A stretch of 64,000 nucleotides of DNA, from assembly GCA_018398815.1 (NCBI GenBank), contig CM031601.1, forward strand, positions 31,507,804 to 31,571,803. Direction: 5' to 3'. Origin of the DNA: Conus ventricosus (Eukaryota > Mollusca > Gastropoda > Neogastropoda > Conidae). This document shows positions 54,810 to 64,000 of the stretch, piece after piece; position 1 is the first letter of the stretch, and every line of letters starts with the position of its first letter. The translations under genes and the position numbers were made by a program. A model generated the notes under the pieces. It worked only from the letters and a program-made list of their open reading frames with translations, was not told the origin of the DNA and ran no database searches.

Positions 54810-56155
54810 AAACATGCTTTTTCATCTGCCTGTTTCAGATGATTGGGCCCGTGAAGTGACACCCGCAGTCTGCTTATCGCCTTTTGTCAGAAGATTGTCG
54901 TGAATAAAATTGGGCGTGACACCTTTCCCCTGCGTCCGTTCTCTTTTGCCCCGGGCAAAATGTTTTTTCAGTGGCAATAAAATGCAGTCATGCTTTCCCC
55001 TTTTTTCCCTTTTTCAGATGATTTTTCAGGGACACTTTAAAATTGTCAGTGAAATAACACTGCCCGGGCACGGGTTCTAACTCCTTTGTCAGGTTTTATT
55101 GTCAGTGACACTAACCTGCGCATTTCTTTCTTCTGCCCTTTTTTCAGATGATTGTCAGTGACATTTGATTGTCAGTGAAACTAAAAACTGCGTCATGCTT
55201 CTAAATTTTTTGTCGTTTATTGTCAGTGTCACTAAGTTTTTCAGTGACACTAACACTGCAGTCACGCTTCTCATCTGCCTTTGTCAGATGATTGTCAGTG
55301 ACACTAACACTGCAGTCACGCTTCTCATCTGCCTATGTCAGAAGATTGTCAGTGACACTAACACTGCAGTCACGCTTCTCATCTGCCTGTGTCAGATGAT
55401 TGTCAGTGACACTAACACTGCAGTCACGCTTCTCATCTGCCTATCTCAGAAGATTGTCAGTGACACCTAACACTGCAGTCATATTTCTCATCTGCCTGTG
55501 TCAGAAGATTGTCAGTGACACCTAACACTGCAGTCATATTTCTCATCTGCCTATGTCAGAAGATTGTCAGTGACACCTAACACTGCAGTGACACTTCTCA
55601 TCTGCCTGTGTCAGATGATTGTCAGTGACATCTAACACTGCAGTCATATTTCTCATCTGCCTATGTCAGAAGATTGTCAGTGACACCTAACACTGCAGTC
55701 ATATAATTTCTCATCTGCCTATGTCAGAAGATTGTCAGTGACACCTAACACTGCAGTCATATTTCTCATCTGCCTGTGTCAGAAGATTGTCAGTGACACC
55801 TAACACTGCAGTCATATAATTTCTCATCTGCCTATGTCAGAAGGTTGTCAGTGACATCTAACACTGCAGTCATATAATTTCTCATCTGCCTATGTCAGAA
55901 GGTTGTCAGTGACACCTAACACTGCAGTCGTATAATTTCTCATCTGCCTATGTCAGAAGGTTGTCAGTGACACCTAACACTGCAGTCATATAATTTCTCA
56001 TCTGCCTATGTCAGAAGGTTGTCAGTGACACCTAACACTGCAGTCACATAATTTCTCATCTGCCTATGTCAGAAGGTTGTCAGTGACACCTAACACTGCA
56101 GTCACATAATTTCTCATCTGCCTATGTCAGAAGGTTGTCAGTGACACTAAGATTG
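54810..56155. repeat. Minisatellite, ~55-bp unit with 54-58 bp variants
   Basis: Units AGATTGTCAGTGACACCTAA...CTGCAGTCATATTTCTCATC...TGTCAGA. Early copies (54,810-55,200) are degraded by the quality problem. Copies from 55,245 to about 55,460 have GTGACACTAAC and CACGCTTCTC; later ones have GACACCTAAC and ATATTTCTC or ATATAATTTCTC (+3 bp). Confidence 0.93.
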
Positions 56156-56381
56156 TCAGTGACAACTAACACTGCAGGCTCTATGCTGTGAATCTTCCTC
56201 CACATTCACTGATGCGTCTCACTACAGTTATTTGGAAACAGGTGACCTGCAGTTGTTTTCAGATAACCCTTTTCATGTATTTTAGAGATACCAGGGAGTT
56301 TGGAAACTGGCCTGTAATGTCAGAAGCCAGTTAAGTCCTTTCCTGTATTGTTTTCAGTTGTGGTACATATCACTAAATGAG

Positions 56382-56468
56382 TTCCAGAGCATATGAATTG
56401 TGAGGGAATTCTGCCCAAACAAACAAGAGAGCATATGAATTGTGAGGGAATTCTGTCCAAACAAACAA
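56382..56468. repeat. 42-bp tandem duplication
   Basis: GAGCATATGAATTGTGAGGG...CAAACAAACAAG occurs twice in tandem, differing by one base. Confidence 0.9.
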
Positions 56469-56630
56469 GGGAGTAGAACAGTGTAAGTTCTGGAAGGAAC
56501 AAGATCTGAAATGCCTTGTTTTGTGGTGAAGTGGGAAAGGGGCGAGGGATGGTGTGGGAAAAGGAACTAATGGACAACTTTCAAACCGTTAATAGAGAAA
56601 TAAGGTTTAAAATATTAGCTTCAGTGGGGT

Positions 56631-56633
<3 letters not shown>

Positions 56634-56663
<30 letters not shown>
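56634..56663. repeat. Poly(G) tract of about 28-30
   Basis: Long G-run after GGGTGGAGG. Confidence 0.95.
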
Positions 56664-56665
<2 letters not shown>

Positions 56666-56794
56666 GAGAAAGAGAGATGGGATGGGAATAGGACCTTGTA
56701 CAACAGACAACTTGAAAGAAAAATGGAGAAGAAGAAAAAAAAGCTGGCAGTAGAAGGGCATCTGGGAGTCATGACCTGGATGCGGCCCGACCCC

Positions 56795-57280
56795 CTTAGA
56801 GTGTAAGGAGTTCAGGGCCCAAACACCTGTCTGAGGGGTTTCTTCTCTGAAGTCCTTCTGCTGTCAAGCTCTCCCTTAGAGTGTAAGGAGTTCAGGGCCC
56901 AAACACTTGTCTGAGGGGGTTTCTTCTCTGAAGACCTTCTGCTGTCAAGCTCTCCCTTAGAGTGTAAGGAGTTCAGGGCCCAAACACTTGTCTGAGGGGT
57001 TTCTTCTCTGAAGACCTTCTGCTGTCAAGCTCTCCCTTAGAGTGTAAGGAGTTCAGGGCGGAAACACTTGTCTGAGGGGGTTTCTTCTCTGAAGACCTGC
57101 TGTCAAGCTCTCCCTTAGAGTGTAAGGAGTTCAGGGCCCAAACACTTGTCTGAGGGGGTTTTCTTCTCTGAAGACCTGCTGTCAAGCTCTCCCTTAGAGT
57201 GTAAGGAGTTCAGGGCCCAAACACTTGTCTGAGGGGGTTTCTTCTCTGAAGACCTTCTACTGTCAAGCTCTCCCTAGAGT
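56795..57280. repeat. Minisatellite, ~76-81 bp unit, 6 copies
   Basis: Unit CCCTTAGAGTGTAAGGAGTT...GTCAAGCTCT. Copies 4 and 5 lack CTTCTG-type bases, and G-run length varies between units. Confidence 0.95.
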
Positions 57281-57289
57281 TTCTTCCTA

Positions 57290-57800
57290 CTGACAGCTTG
57301 AAAGAAAAATGAAAAAACAACACTAAAAAAGAAACAAACAAAAAAACTTTTCTTCAGAGCTTGATGTAGCATATTTATCCCAAACAGGCATAGAACACTG
57401 GTTAAACAGAAAGTTTCAGGTTGGGATATGTTATGCCCAGATGACTGACAAGTTACACAGTGAAAGTAAACATTTCACATTGACACACTTTCACACATTT
57501 CAGTGGCCATCAAAATTTGCTTGTTTGCTGATGGGGTCACGGCCTGACCATGCAAATGTGATAGACAGAGAGGAATTCTTGGAATGTGTATCACACCGAT
57601 CATCCCTTCCTACCCACCCCTCCCCCCAATTGCCCTCTTGCCTCTTCTGTCCTTTATGTAGTGCTTCTTACTCTAATTATAGGCAGGTATCGATAAAATA
57701 AAAAAGAAAAAGAAAAATACATACAGTAGATACATATCTGTTTCATTTCCATTGTGTACATTGTATTTTCTTATCAGTGAGCTATTGATGGTCGCTCAAG
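57290..57800. other. No gene recognised
   Basis: Unique AT-rich sequence with an A-rich stretch at 57,700-57,720. Confidence 0.4.
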
Positions 57801-57805
57801 GGTTG

Positions 57806-57809
<4 letters not shown>

Positions 57810-57865
<56 letters not shown>

Positions 57866-57920
57866 AGGGAGAGAGAGAAAGAGAGAGAGAGAGTGACTCA
57901 GAGAGAGAGAGAGAGAGAAA
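57810..57920. repeat. (GA)n microsatellite
   Basis: About 110 bp GA repeat with three interruptions. Confidence 0.96.
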
Positions 57921-58149
57921 CAGTGTTGTTTTGAATTGTCCTGCCTGGGAGCATGACTGAACAGGTCAGGCGTGGGGAGATCAGTGATTGTGATATGTTT
58001 GACACCCACCCTAGGGTCTGGAGCAGAAGAGAAAGAGGGGATGGGGTGAGACTGAGAGAGAACAGGGAAAGTGTTCGTTTGACCTGCCATTGATAGGGAC
58101 CAAGGTCAGTAAAGGTGACCGGTTTAGTATGTGTCAAACTGTTTCTCAC

Positions 58150-58262
58150 CTCCTCTCTGTCTGTCTATCTGTCTGCCTGTCTGTCTGTCTCTGTGTGTGT
58201 CTTTTTCTGTCCATCTGTCTGTCTCTGTCTGCCTGTCTCAGTGTCTCTCTGTTGGTCGGTCA

Positions 58263-58322
<60 letters not shown>

Positions 58323-58332
58323 TTCTCTCTGG
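58150..58332. repeat. (CTGT)n/(CT)n microsatellite
   Basis: Irregular CTGT and CT tracts; Leu/Ser/Cys-rich frames over it are artefacts. Confidence 0.95.
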
Positions 58333-58429
58333 ACCTGTTCAGTAAGCTGTAAGCTGATCAGCTTGTGAGAGTGAAGGGATTACTTGACAAGATGTGGATC
58401 TCTCTTTGCCTCTGTTGGACTTCCTCTCT

Positions 58430-58761
58430 CCTCTCTTTCTCTGTCTCTCACTCTGTCTCCGTCTGCATCTCTCTGTCGGTATGTCTGTCTGTGTTCTGTG
58501 TGTGTGTGTGTGTGTGTGTGTCTCTCTCACTGATAGAACTAGATGATTTAAAAACACCATCTCTCACAAATGCATGCACAAATGGACAAACACACACAAG
58601 CACAGGCATTCAGACACATGCGCACGCATGCTCGCACAGACGCATGCACGCACGCAAGGACACATGCACGCACACATGGATGCATGCAAGCACGCACACA
58701 TGCACGCACGCACACACCCATGCAGGCATGCACGCATGCATACATGCACACACGCACGCGT

Positions 58762-58815
<54 letters not shown>
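58430..58815. repeat. (CT)n, (TG)n, CACG/CATG-rich and (CA)n microsatellite cluster
   Basis: CT-rich and TG tract to 58,530, a 170-bp block of GCACGCA/TGCATGCA words at 58,570-58,765, then (CA)n to 58,815. Confidence 0.93.
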
Positions 58816-58816
<1 letters not shown>

Positions 58817-58960
58817 GCGACAGATTGAAGTGAGGGGAAAAAAAGTAATGTGATTTATTTAGAAGAATGTATTATGTCGGTGGTTTGAAGTTAACAAAGG
58901 TACTAAAGACTGGCAAAACAGTAAAATTGATCAATACATTGTTGCCCTACTCTACTAGTA

Positions 58961-58961
<1 letters not shown>

Positions 58962-58995
<34 letters not shown>
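58962..58995. repeat. (CA)n microsatellite
   Basis: Short uninterrupted CA repeat. Confidence 0.95.
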
Positions 58996-58996
<1 letters not shown>

Positions 58997-59119
58997 GAAA
59001 GGGATGGCACTGGATTACAAACAATGTTCTCTCCATACTTAGAATTTCCTACACAGAAATCTGTCATGAAGAGAAAGAAATACAATGATGCTAACGATAA
59101 GGATAGTAATGGTCTGGAG

Positions 59120-59235
59120 CAGCAGGGAAAGCTCTGTGGCTGAATTCAGCGTGCAGTGGGGGTGCTGCACTCGGTAGTTCGATTGGCCAGGGCCCTGTCA
59201 TCAGTCAGCCACCAAACCTCCAATCCACCAGCAGG
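59120..59235 (+). mobile_element. Possible tRNA-derived SINE fragment
   Basis: GTGGCTGAATTC (A-box-like) is followed about 40 bp later by GGTAGTTCGATTGG (B-box-like, GTTCGATTGG), with tRNA-like spacing. No tail is seen; a run into the pyrimidine repeat follows. Confidence 0.35.
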
Positions 59236-59425
59236 TTCAGGACAGGGCATGGGAGCTCACTGACTGCAAAAAGGTGTTTATGGGAAAATGATAACTATCA
59301 CTGCTTTTTGGATTGATTACTTCCACTTTCAATGGGAGACAGGTAGTTGCATCAAGCAGAAATGTTCTGTTATCGCCCCGCTCCCTTTTCCTGCACTTGT
59401 CCACCCAAACACGCTCACAGTTTTT

Positions 59426-59686
59426 CCCTATCCCTCCCTCTACCCCTCCCTTCCTCCGTCCCTCCATCCCCCCCTCCATCCCCCCCCTTCCCCCTCTTCC
59501 TCCTCCTCCTCCACCCTCTGTCCCTCCCTCCCTCTCTCTCTCTCGCTCCATCCCTTGCACCCTCCATCATCGCCCTCCCTCCATCCCTCCCTCTCTTCAT
59601 CCCTCTGTCCCTCCCTCCCTCTCTCTCTCTCCATCCCTTGCACCCTCCATCATCGCCCTCCCTCCATCCCTCCCTCTCTTCATCCC
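59426..59686. repeat. Pyrimidine (CCCT)n repeat with an ~85-bp tandem duplication
   Basis: CCTCCCTCCATCC-type repeat. 59,517-59,601 is duplicated almost exactly at 59,602-59,686 (both contain CTTGCACCCTCCATCATCGC). The LINE begins immediately after it. Confidence 0.9.
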
Positions 59687-59687
59687 A

Positions 59688-61490
59688 TACTGGATGATGA
59701 TAAACTCCTTGAAATGCAAAACATCAAAGTAAACAAAGCAGGAGTATTTAAGTTACTGACCAATATCAATGAAAACAAAGCTACTGGTCCCGATGGCGTT
59801 CCTGGCAAGCTCTTAAAATTATGTGCCAATGAATTGAGTGAGGTATACCAATTACTTTACCAAGCTTCACTGGACCAGGGAGTAATACCTGATGAGTGGC
59901 AAGATGCGAGCATTGTTCCCTTATTTAAAAAGGGTGACAAAACAAAAGCAGAGAACTATAGACCTGTATCTCTTACATCCATATCAGCTAAATTACTTGA
60001 ACACATAATATATAGTAGCATAATGGACCATCTTGACAAATATGATTTCTTAAATAACGCCCAGCATGGTTTTAGACAGCGAAGGAGTTGTGAGACTCAA
60101 CTTATAACAACTCTCAATGATTTTAGTAACTGTCTTAACAACAGACAGCAAATAGATGCAATTTTATTAGATTTTTCTAAAGCCTTTGATAAGGTTGACC
60201 ATGAGGGCCTGCTGCTTTAAATTAGAACACATTGGCATTGGCGGTTCTTTGCTAAAATGGGCTAGATCATTCCTCGTTGGGAGAATGCAGAAAGTTGTTG
60301 TGGAAGGGTCGTCATCCCATTGTAAACCAGTCTTGTCGGGTGTACCACAGGGAACTGTTCTGGGGCCCTTGTTTTTCTTAATTTATATAAATGACATAAG
60401 TAGACATCTCTCTCCTGGAACTACTATAAGGCTTTTTGCAGATGACAGTTTAGTATATAGAACAATCAGAAGCAAGAATGATACACGCATTCTACAAGAA
60501 GATCTAAACGCTTTACAAGAGTGGGAAAGAACTTGGAAAATGGAATTTCATCCTCAAAAGTGCCAAGTGTTGCGTATATGTAACAAACGCTCACTAATTA
60601 GATCAGATTATTCTATCCATAATACTATTCTTAAAGAAACTAATGCTGCAAAATATTTAGGCGTGATTATAGATAGTCGTCTCAAATGGAAAGAACATTA
60701 CAATTTAGTATGTAAGAAAGCAAATAACATCTTAGCTTTCTTACACAGGAATATCAATGACTGCCCCCAAAAGGTTAAAGACGACTGCTACAAAACACTG
60801 GTTAGACCAGTATTGGAATATGGTTGCTCAGTTTGGGATCCTTACCATCTAAAGGACATTGATAACCTTGAAAAGATTCAGAAGAGAGCAGCACGGTTCG
60901 TAACAGGGAACCACATCAGAGAAAAGGGGAATACTAGGAAGAACATGAGGAAATTAGAATGGAAACCCTTAGAAGAGAGAAGAGCTTTTATTAAACTTAA
61001 CACCTTTTTCAAAGGCAGAGCTAAAGTAATTGATATTCCAATGGAACAACTAGTATTGAATAAAAGTAGCACCAGGAGTGGCGGTCAGTGTTACACCATA
61101 CCTGCATCAAATATTGACAGCCACTTACATTCTTTTTATCCCAGTTCTGTACGGCTGTGGAACTCACTGCCGGGTGCCATCAAGATTGCCACAAATGCAA
61201 TCTCATTCAAAAAACAAATTGATTCGACAGTTTTGAGATCTGCATATTGACGATTTTCTATTTTTACTTCCCCTGATATTTTACTATTACCTGGGCCTGA
61301 ATTTGGCCATTGCTTTTATCTTCTTGAATATCGAGTGCGACCCCTTGTTGCTAAATTTGCTCCAGGGGCCAACAGTCTGAGTCGCACTGTTTTATGTTAT
61401 TTTATTTTACTTTTTAACATGCGTGCTGGTGACCTACTCGTTTTTGAGTGAACCAGTAGGTTATTTTAGGAAGAAGAAGAAGAAGACTCA
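59688..61490 (+). mobile_element. 5'-truncated Jockey/CR1-group LINE
   Basis: The RT-bearing 3' part of a non-LTR retrotransposon. Coding starts in mid-protein at about 59,690 directly against the (CCCT)n repeat, so the endonuclease is missing. Coding ends at 61,250, followed by a 240-bp 3' UTR that contains two possible stem-loops (AGTGCGAC...GTCGCACT about 61,336-61,390 and ACCTACT...AGTAGGT 61,432-61,461) and an (AAG)n tail at about 61,469-61,486. No target-site duplication was recognised. The good frame suggests a rather young copy. Confidence 0.9.
59690..61250 (+). pseudogene. LINE reverse transcriptase with one frameshift
   Basis: Reads KATGPDGVPGKLLK (fingers), IVPLFKKGDKTKAENYRPVS, QHGFRQRRSCETQL and LDFSKAFDKVDH (motif A) in one frame up to 60,216. 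A single extra T near 60,217-60,220 (CTGCTTTAAATTA) then moves it to KLEHIGIGGSLLKW, SGVPQGTVLGPLFFLIYIND (motif B), FADDSLVY (60,435-60,458, catalytic), and the KYLGVIIDS and YGCSVWDPY thumb and C-terminal blocks. It ends at TGA 61,248-61,250 without an RNase H domain, as in Jockey/CR1-type elements. All RT catalytic motifs are intact. The frame above 59,690 is the CT repeat and is not part of the protein. Confidence 0.9.
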
Positions 61491-62870
61491 GCCAGTCTGC
61501 TTATGCCATGACACTGTGCCGTGACGTATTTTGTAATCTCTCGGCCTGTGACGTGTTTTTTTCTTTCACGCGTACCATGATGTCGTCTTTAGCAAATAAA
61601 AATGGCAGCTGACGGAGGGGCATCACAGCCCCGAAAGCTCTAGCCATGAATTCATTTCCAAAACTGGTGTTTTGGTCTGTTTATACTAATTTCACCGATT
61701 TTTTTTTTTCCCCATGAAAGTCTAAATGTTTTCACTTGAAAATTTTCCCAGGACAATTAGTGGGTTTTGTATGAAAATAACCTTTTTCCAGATTGATGAT
61801 TAGCTGTTTTCAGCAGCCAGTCATCAGGTGGAAATAGCTGATTATCATCACAAGTGAAAATTTGTGTTTTCACATAAGAATGAGCTGTTTGGATGTTTCG
61901 TGAGATAATATTCAGGGTTTTTTTTTCCATTGTAGTTGTTTTTCAGTGAAATCAATTATCACTGTGTTCTCGATGGAATACTGTCTTTACAGAAAGATAG
62001 TGTGGAAACAGAAATTGATATAATGTCTTGAAGAAAGTCTGCTTAGGTAACGGAGGAGGAGACTCCTATGTGCCATGGTTCGTTTCAGCAGTGTGGCTGG
62101 AACACACGATCCTAGGCGGGGCTGAAGGTCACAGCAGCCTCTGTCAGCAGCGCCCTAACCTCCAGACATACTGTTGGTTTTCCCCCACATGCTTGTTCTG
62201 TGAACGGCCTTTTAAAGCTCCATTAGGATCATCTCTGACATCCTTGTCCTTGAGGGGTGCAAGCGAATCATTCTTGTAACTGTAAATCTCAATCGGCTGT
62301 AAACTGCCTCAGACCAAAGGTCAAGTTATGTTGTGGCTTCTCTGCTCCTGGTTTACAGTGAGAATGGTTTGTGTTGGCCCATTGGGTGCTGGGGAGAGGA
62401 ATGGGCCCTCCCAGACTCTCTGTGCTTGATTTATGGGCAGGTCCTGGTACTTCCTGTCCTGAATGAATTGCAGTGTAGGCAGTGGGGATTTGTGGATCCA
62501 TATTTTATCCTGTGAAGGATGTTGGGTAGGACTGGTGCCTTTGACACGCACAGCATATATTTGCTCAAGGGACTTGTCGGCAGTTTTTATGGCAGGCATT
62601 CTCATGCTGATGGTTTTGGACACTCCACCGCCCCTTGACTTCTACGATGTTTCTCTTCTGTCTCTACCTTTGAATCTTGCTTTCAGTATGTCTGTCAGTC
62701 TGACTGTCTGTCTGTCCGGGACAGGACGTAAATGTTTCTACTGTCCTGCCCAGGGGGCAAGTAGACATGGTTTGAACTTAACCCCTGCAAAAACTCTTGC
62801 CTGTCAGTAGGCGATAATTTTCGATGCTGTAAAGTGCCAAAGTTGCAGGAATGTGGACACGATTCATCAT
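61491..62870. other. No gene firmly recognised
   Basis: CpG-richer stretch at 61,500-61,660 with two TGACGT words (CRE-like) and a CCCCGAAAGCTCTAGCC segment similar in style to Penelope-like 3' ends. Then an AT-rich stretch with CAGTCATCAGG-type inverted words near 61,800-61,850, and unique sequence to 62,870. Open frames of 60-115 codons show no recognisable motif and overlap on both strands. Confidence 0.4.
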
Positions 62871-62875
62871 GCGAG

Positions 62876-62904
62876 TGTGTGAGTGTGTGTGTGTGTGTGT
62901 GTGT
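62876..62904. repeat. (TG)n microsatellite
   Basis: Short TG repeat. Confidence 0.9.
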
Positions 62905-63084
62905 AACTCTGCCAATTTCTGATATAACTGGTTAAGACTTGTTTATCTACCTAGGAACTGGTTTTTGAAATCCAAAGCAGTTTTGACTTGTTTTTCTGAT
63001 CAGTACTTGCTTTAGGTATTTTCACTCTTAATACAAACAACTTCTGGACTAATGCCAACATGCATTCCTCCCCCATTCACCACC

Positions 63085-63800
<716 letters not shown>

Positions 63801-63809
63801 TTCATGCAC

Positions 63810-64000
63810 TAAGGGATATCCGACCACAAAATGTGCGTTAGCATCCAGCAGAAGCAGGAGAGACAGAATGGACGTTGGAATGAACTTGAAGCCTCTTGGT
63901 GACTCTTATCACAACACACTGTGCAGCACAGTTTGTTTGTTTGTTTGGCTCAGCCAGGGAGCTTCTTTCCTTCTTGTTGTTATTGTTGTTGTTACTGTAC
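63810..64000. other. Unique flank, no gene recognised
   Basis: Includes a (GTTT)n tract at 63,928-63,942 and a (GTT)n stretch at the window end. Confidence 0.4.

Larger units (their letters stand above)
36448..55200. other. Low-quality sequence segment
   Basis: Throughout this interval bases are copied from neighbours, producing a high density of 3-8 base homopolymers of all four bases, broken frames and blurred microsatellites. It starts sharply at 36,448 and fades inside a tandem repeat at about 55,150-55,250. The same locus reads cleanly at 32,990-36,447. It is most simply an unpolished long-read consensus. Confidence 0.85.

Noticed and set aside
59288..59687. N-terminal extension of the LINE protein into the pyrimidine repeat
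   Set aside because: Pro/Ser/Leu-rich text from (CCCT)n; the LINE protein starts mid-domain after it.
61560..61690. Second Penelope-like 3' end
   Set aside because: Only a CCCCGAAAGCTC-type word is present; no GIY-YIG coding upstream.
62028..62810. Frames of 60-115 codons on both strands
   Set aside because: Mutually overlapping, no recognisable motifs, no splice or start context.

Overview
The window is animal nuclear DNA, most likely from a mollusc or another lophotrochozoan. This is inferred from one spliced metazoan gene, the mix of LINE, Penelope-like, SINE and Polinton elements, and a very high load of (CA)n, (CT)n and poly(G/C) tracts. It shows no bacterial operons, rRNA or canonical tRNA genes. 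Most long open frames are microsatellite translations or tandem-repeat artefacts.

Layout. At 1-3,290 lies the decayed, window-truncated end of an I-superfamily LINE (endonuclease, RT, RNase H, CCHC knuckle). A small CpG/NRF1-type promoter and a 98-codon ORF of unknown family lie at 4,714-5,106. A 3.2-kb minisatellite with a 51-bp unit fills 6,556-9,736. From about 19,690 down to 11,555 on the minus strand runs the one clear cellular gene, a homologue of UPF0462/C4orf33. It has at least five exons, a start codon split by intron 1, a 1-base frameshift in exon 5, and no last exon that I could find. Its introns hold a second 51-bp array, a 42-bp array with higher-order structure, a retroposon with target-site duplications, a foldback sequence and a Penelope-like GIY-YIG fragment. 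Its promoter looks bidirectional. At 20-33 kb there are microsatellites and further minisatellites, two of them again with a period of exactly 51 bp.

At 32,990-55,200 the sequence carries a Polinton/Maverick-type DNA transposon (virus-like): a packaging ATPase and a companion ORF on the minus strand, and a protein-primed family B DNA polymerase on the plus strand. From about 36,448 to about 55,200 the text has a different character. It is full of homopolymer-expanding errors, and its first 3.5 kb repeats 32,990-36,447 in the same order. I read this as an unpolished, falsely duplicated assembly segment rather than biology. Most Polinton genes inside it cannot be resolved.

At 54.8-57.3 kb there are two more minisatellites. 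At 59,688-61,490 sits a 5'-truncated Jockey/CR1-group LINE with a nearly intact RT, a single frameshift and a structured 3' end. The window ends in a compound (CT)n/(CA)n array interrupted by a 66-bp SINE 3' fragment. The strongest leads are the Polinton in the poor-quality segment, the shared 51-bp periodicity of four unrelated arrays, the KR-punctuated 17-residue repeat at 6.5-9.1 kb, and a SINE family whose copies are only 23 and 66 bp long yet have perfect target-site duplications.
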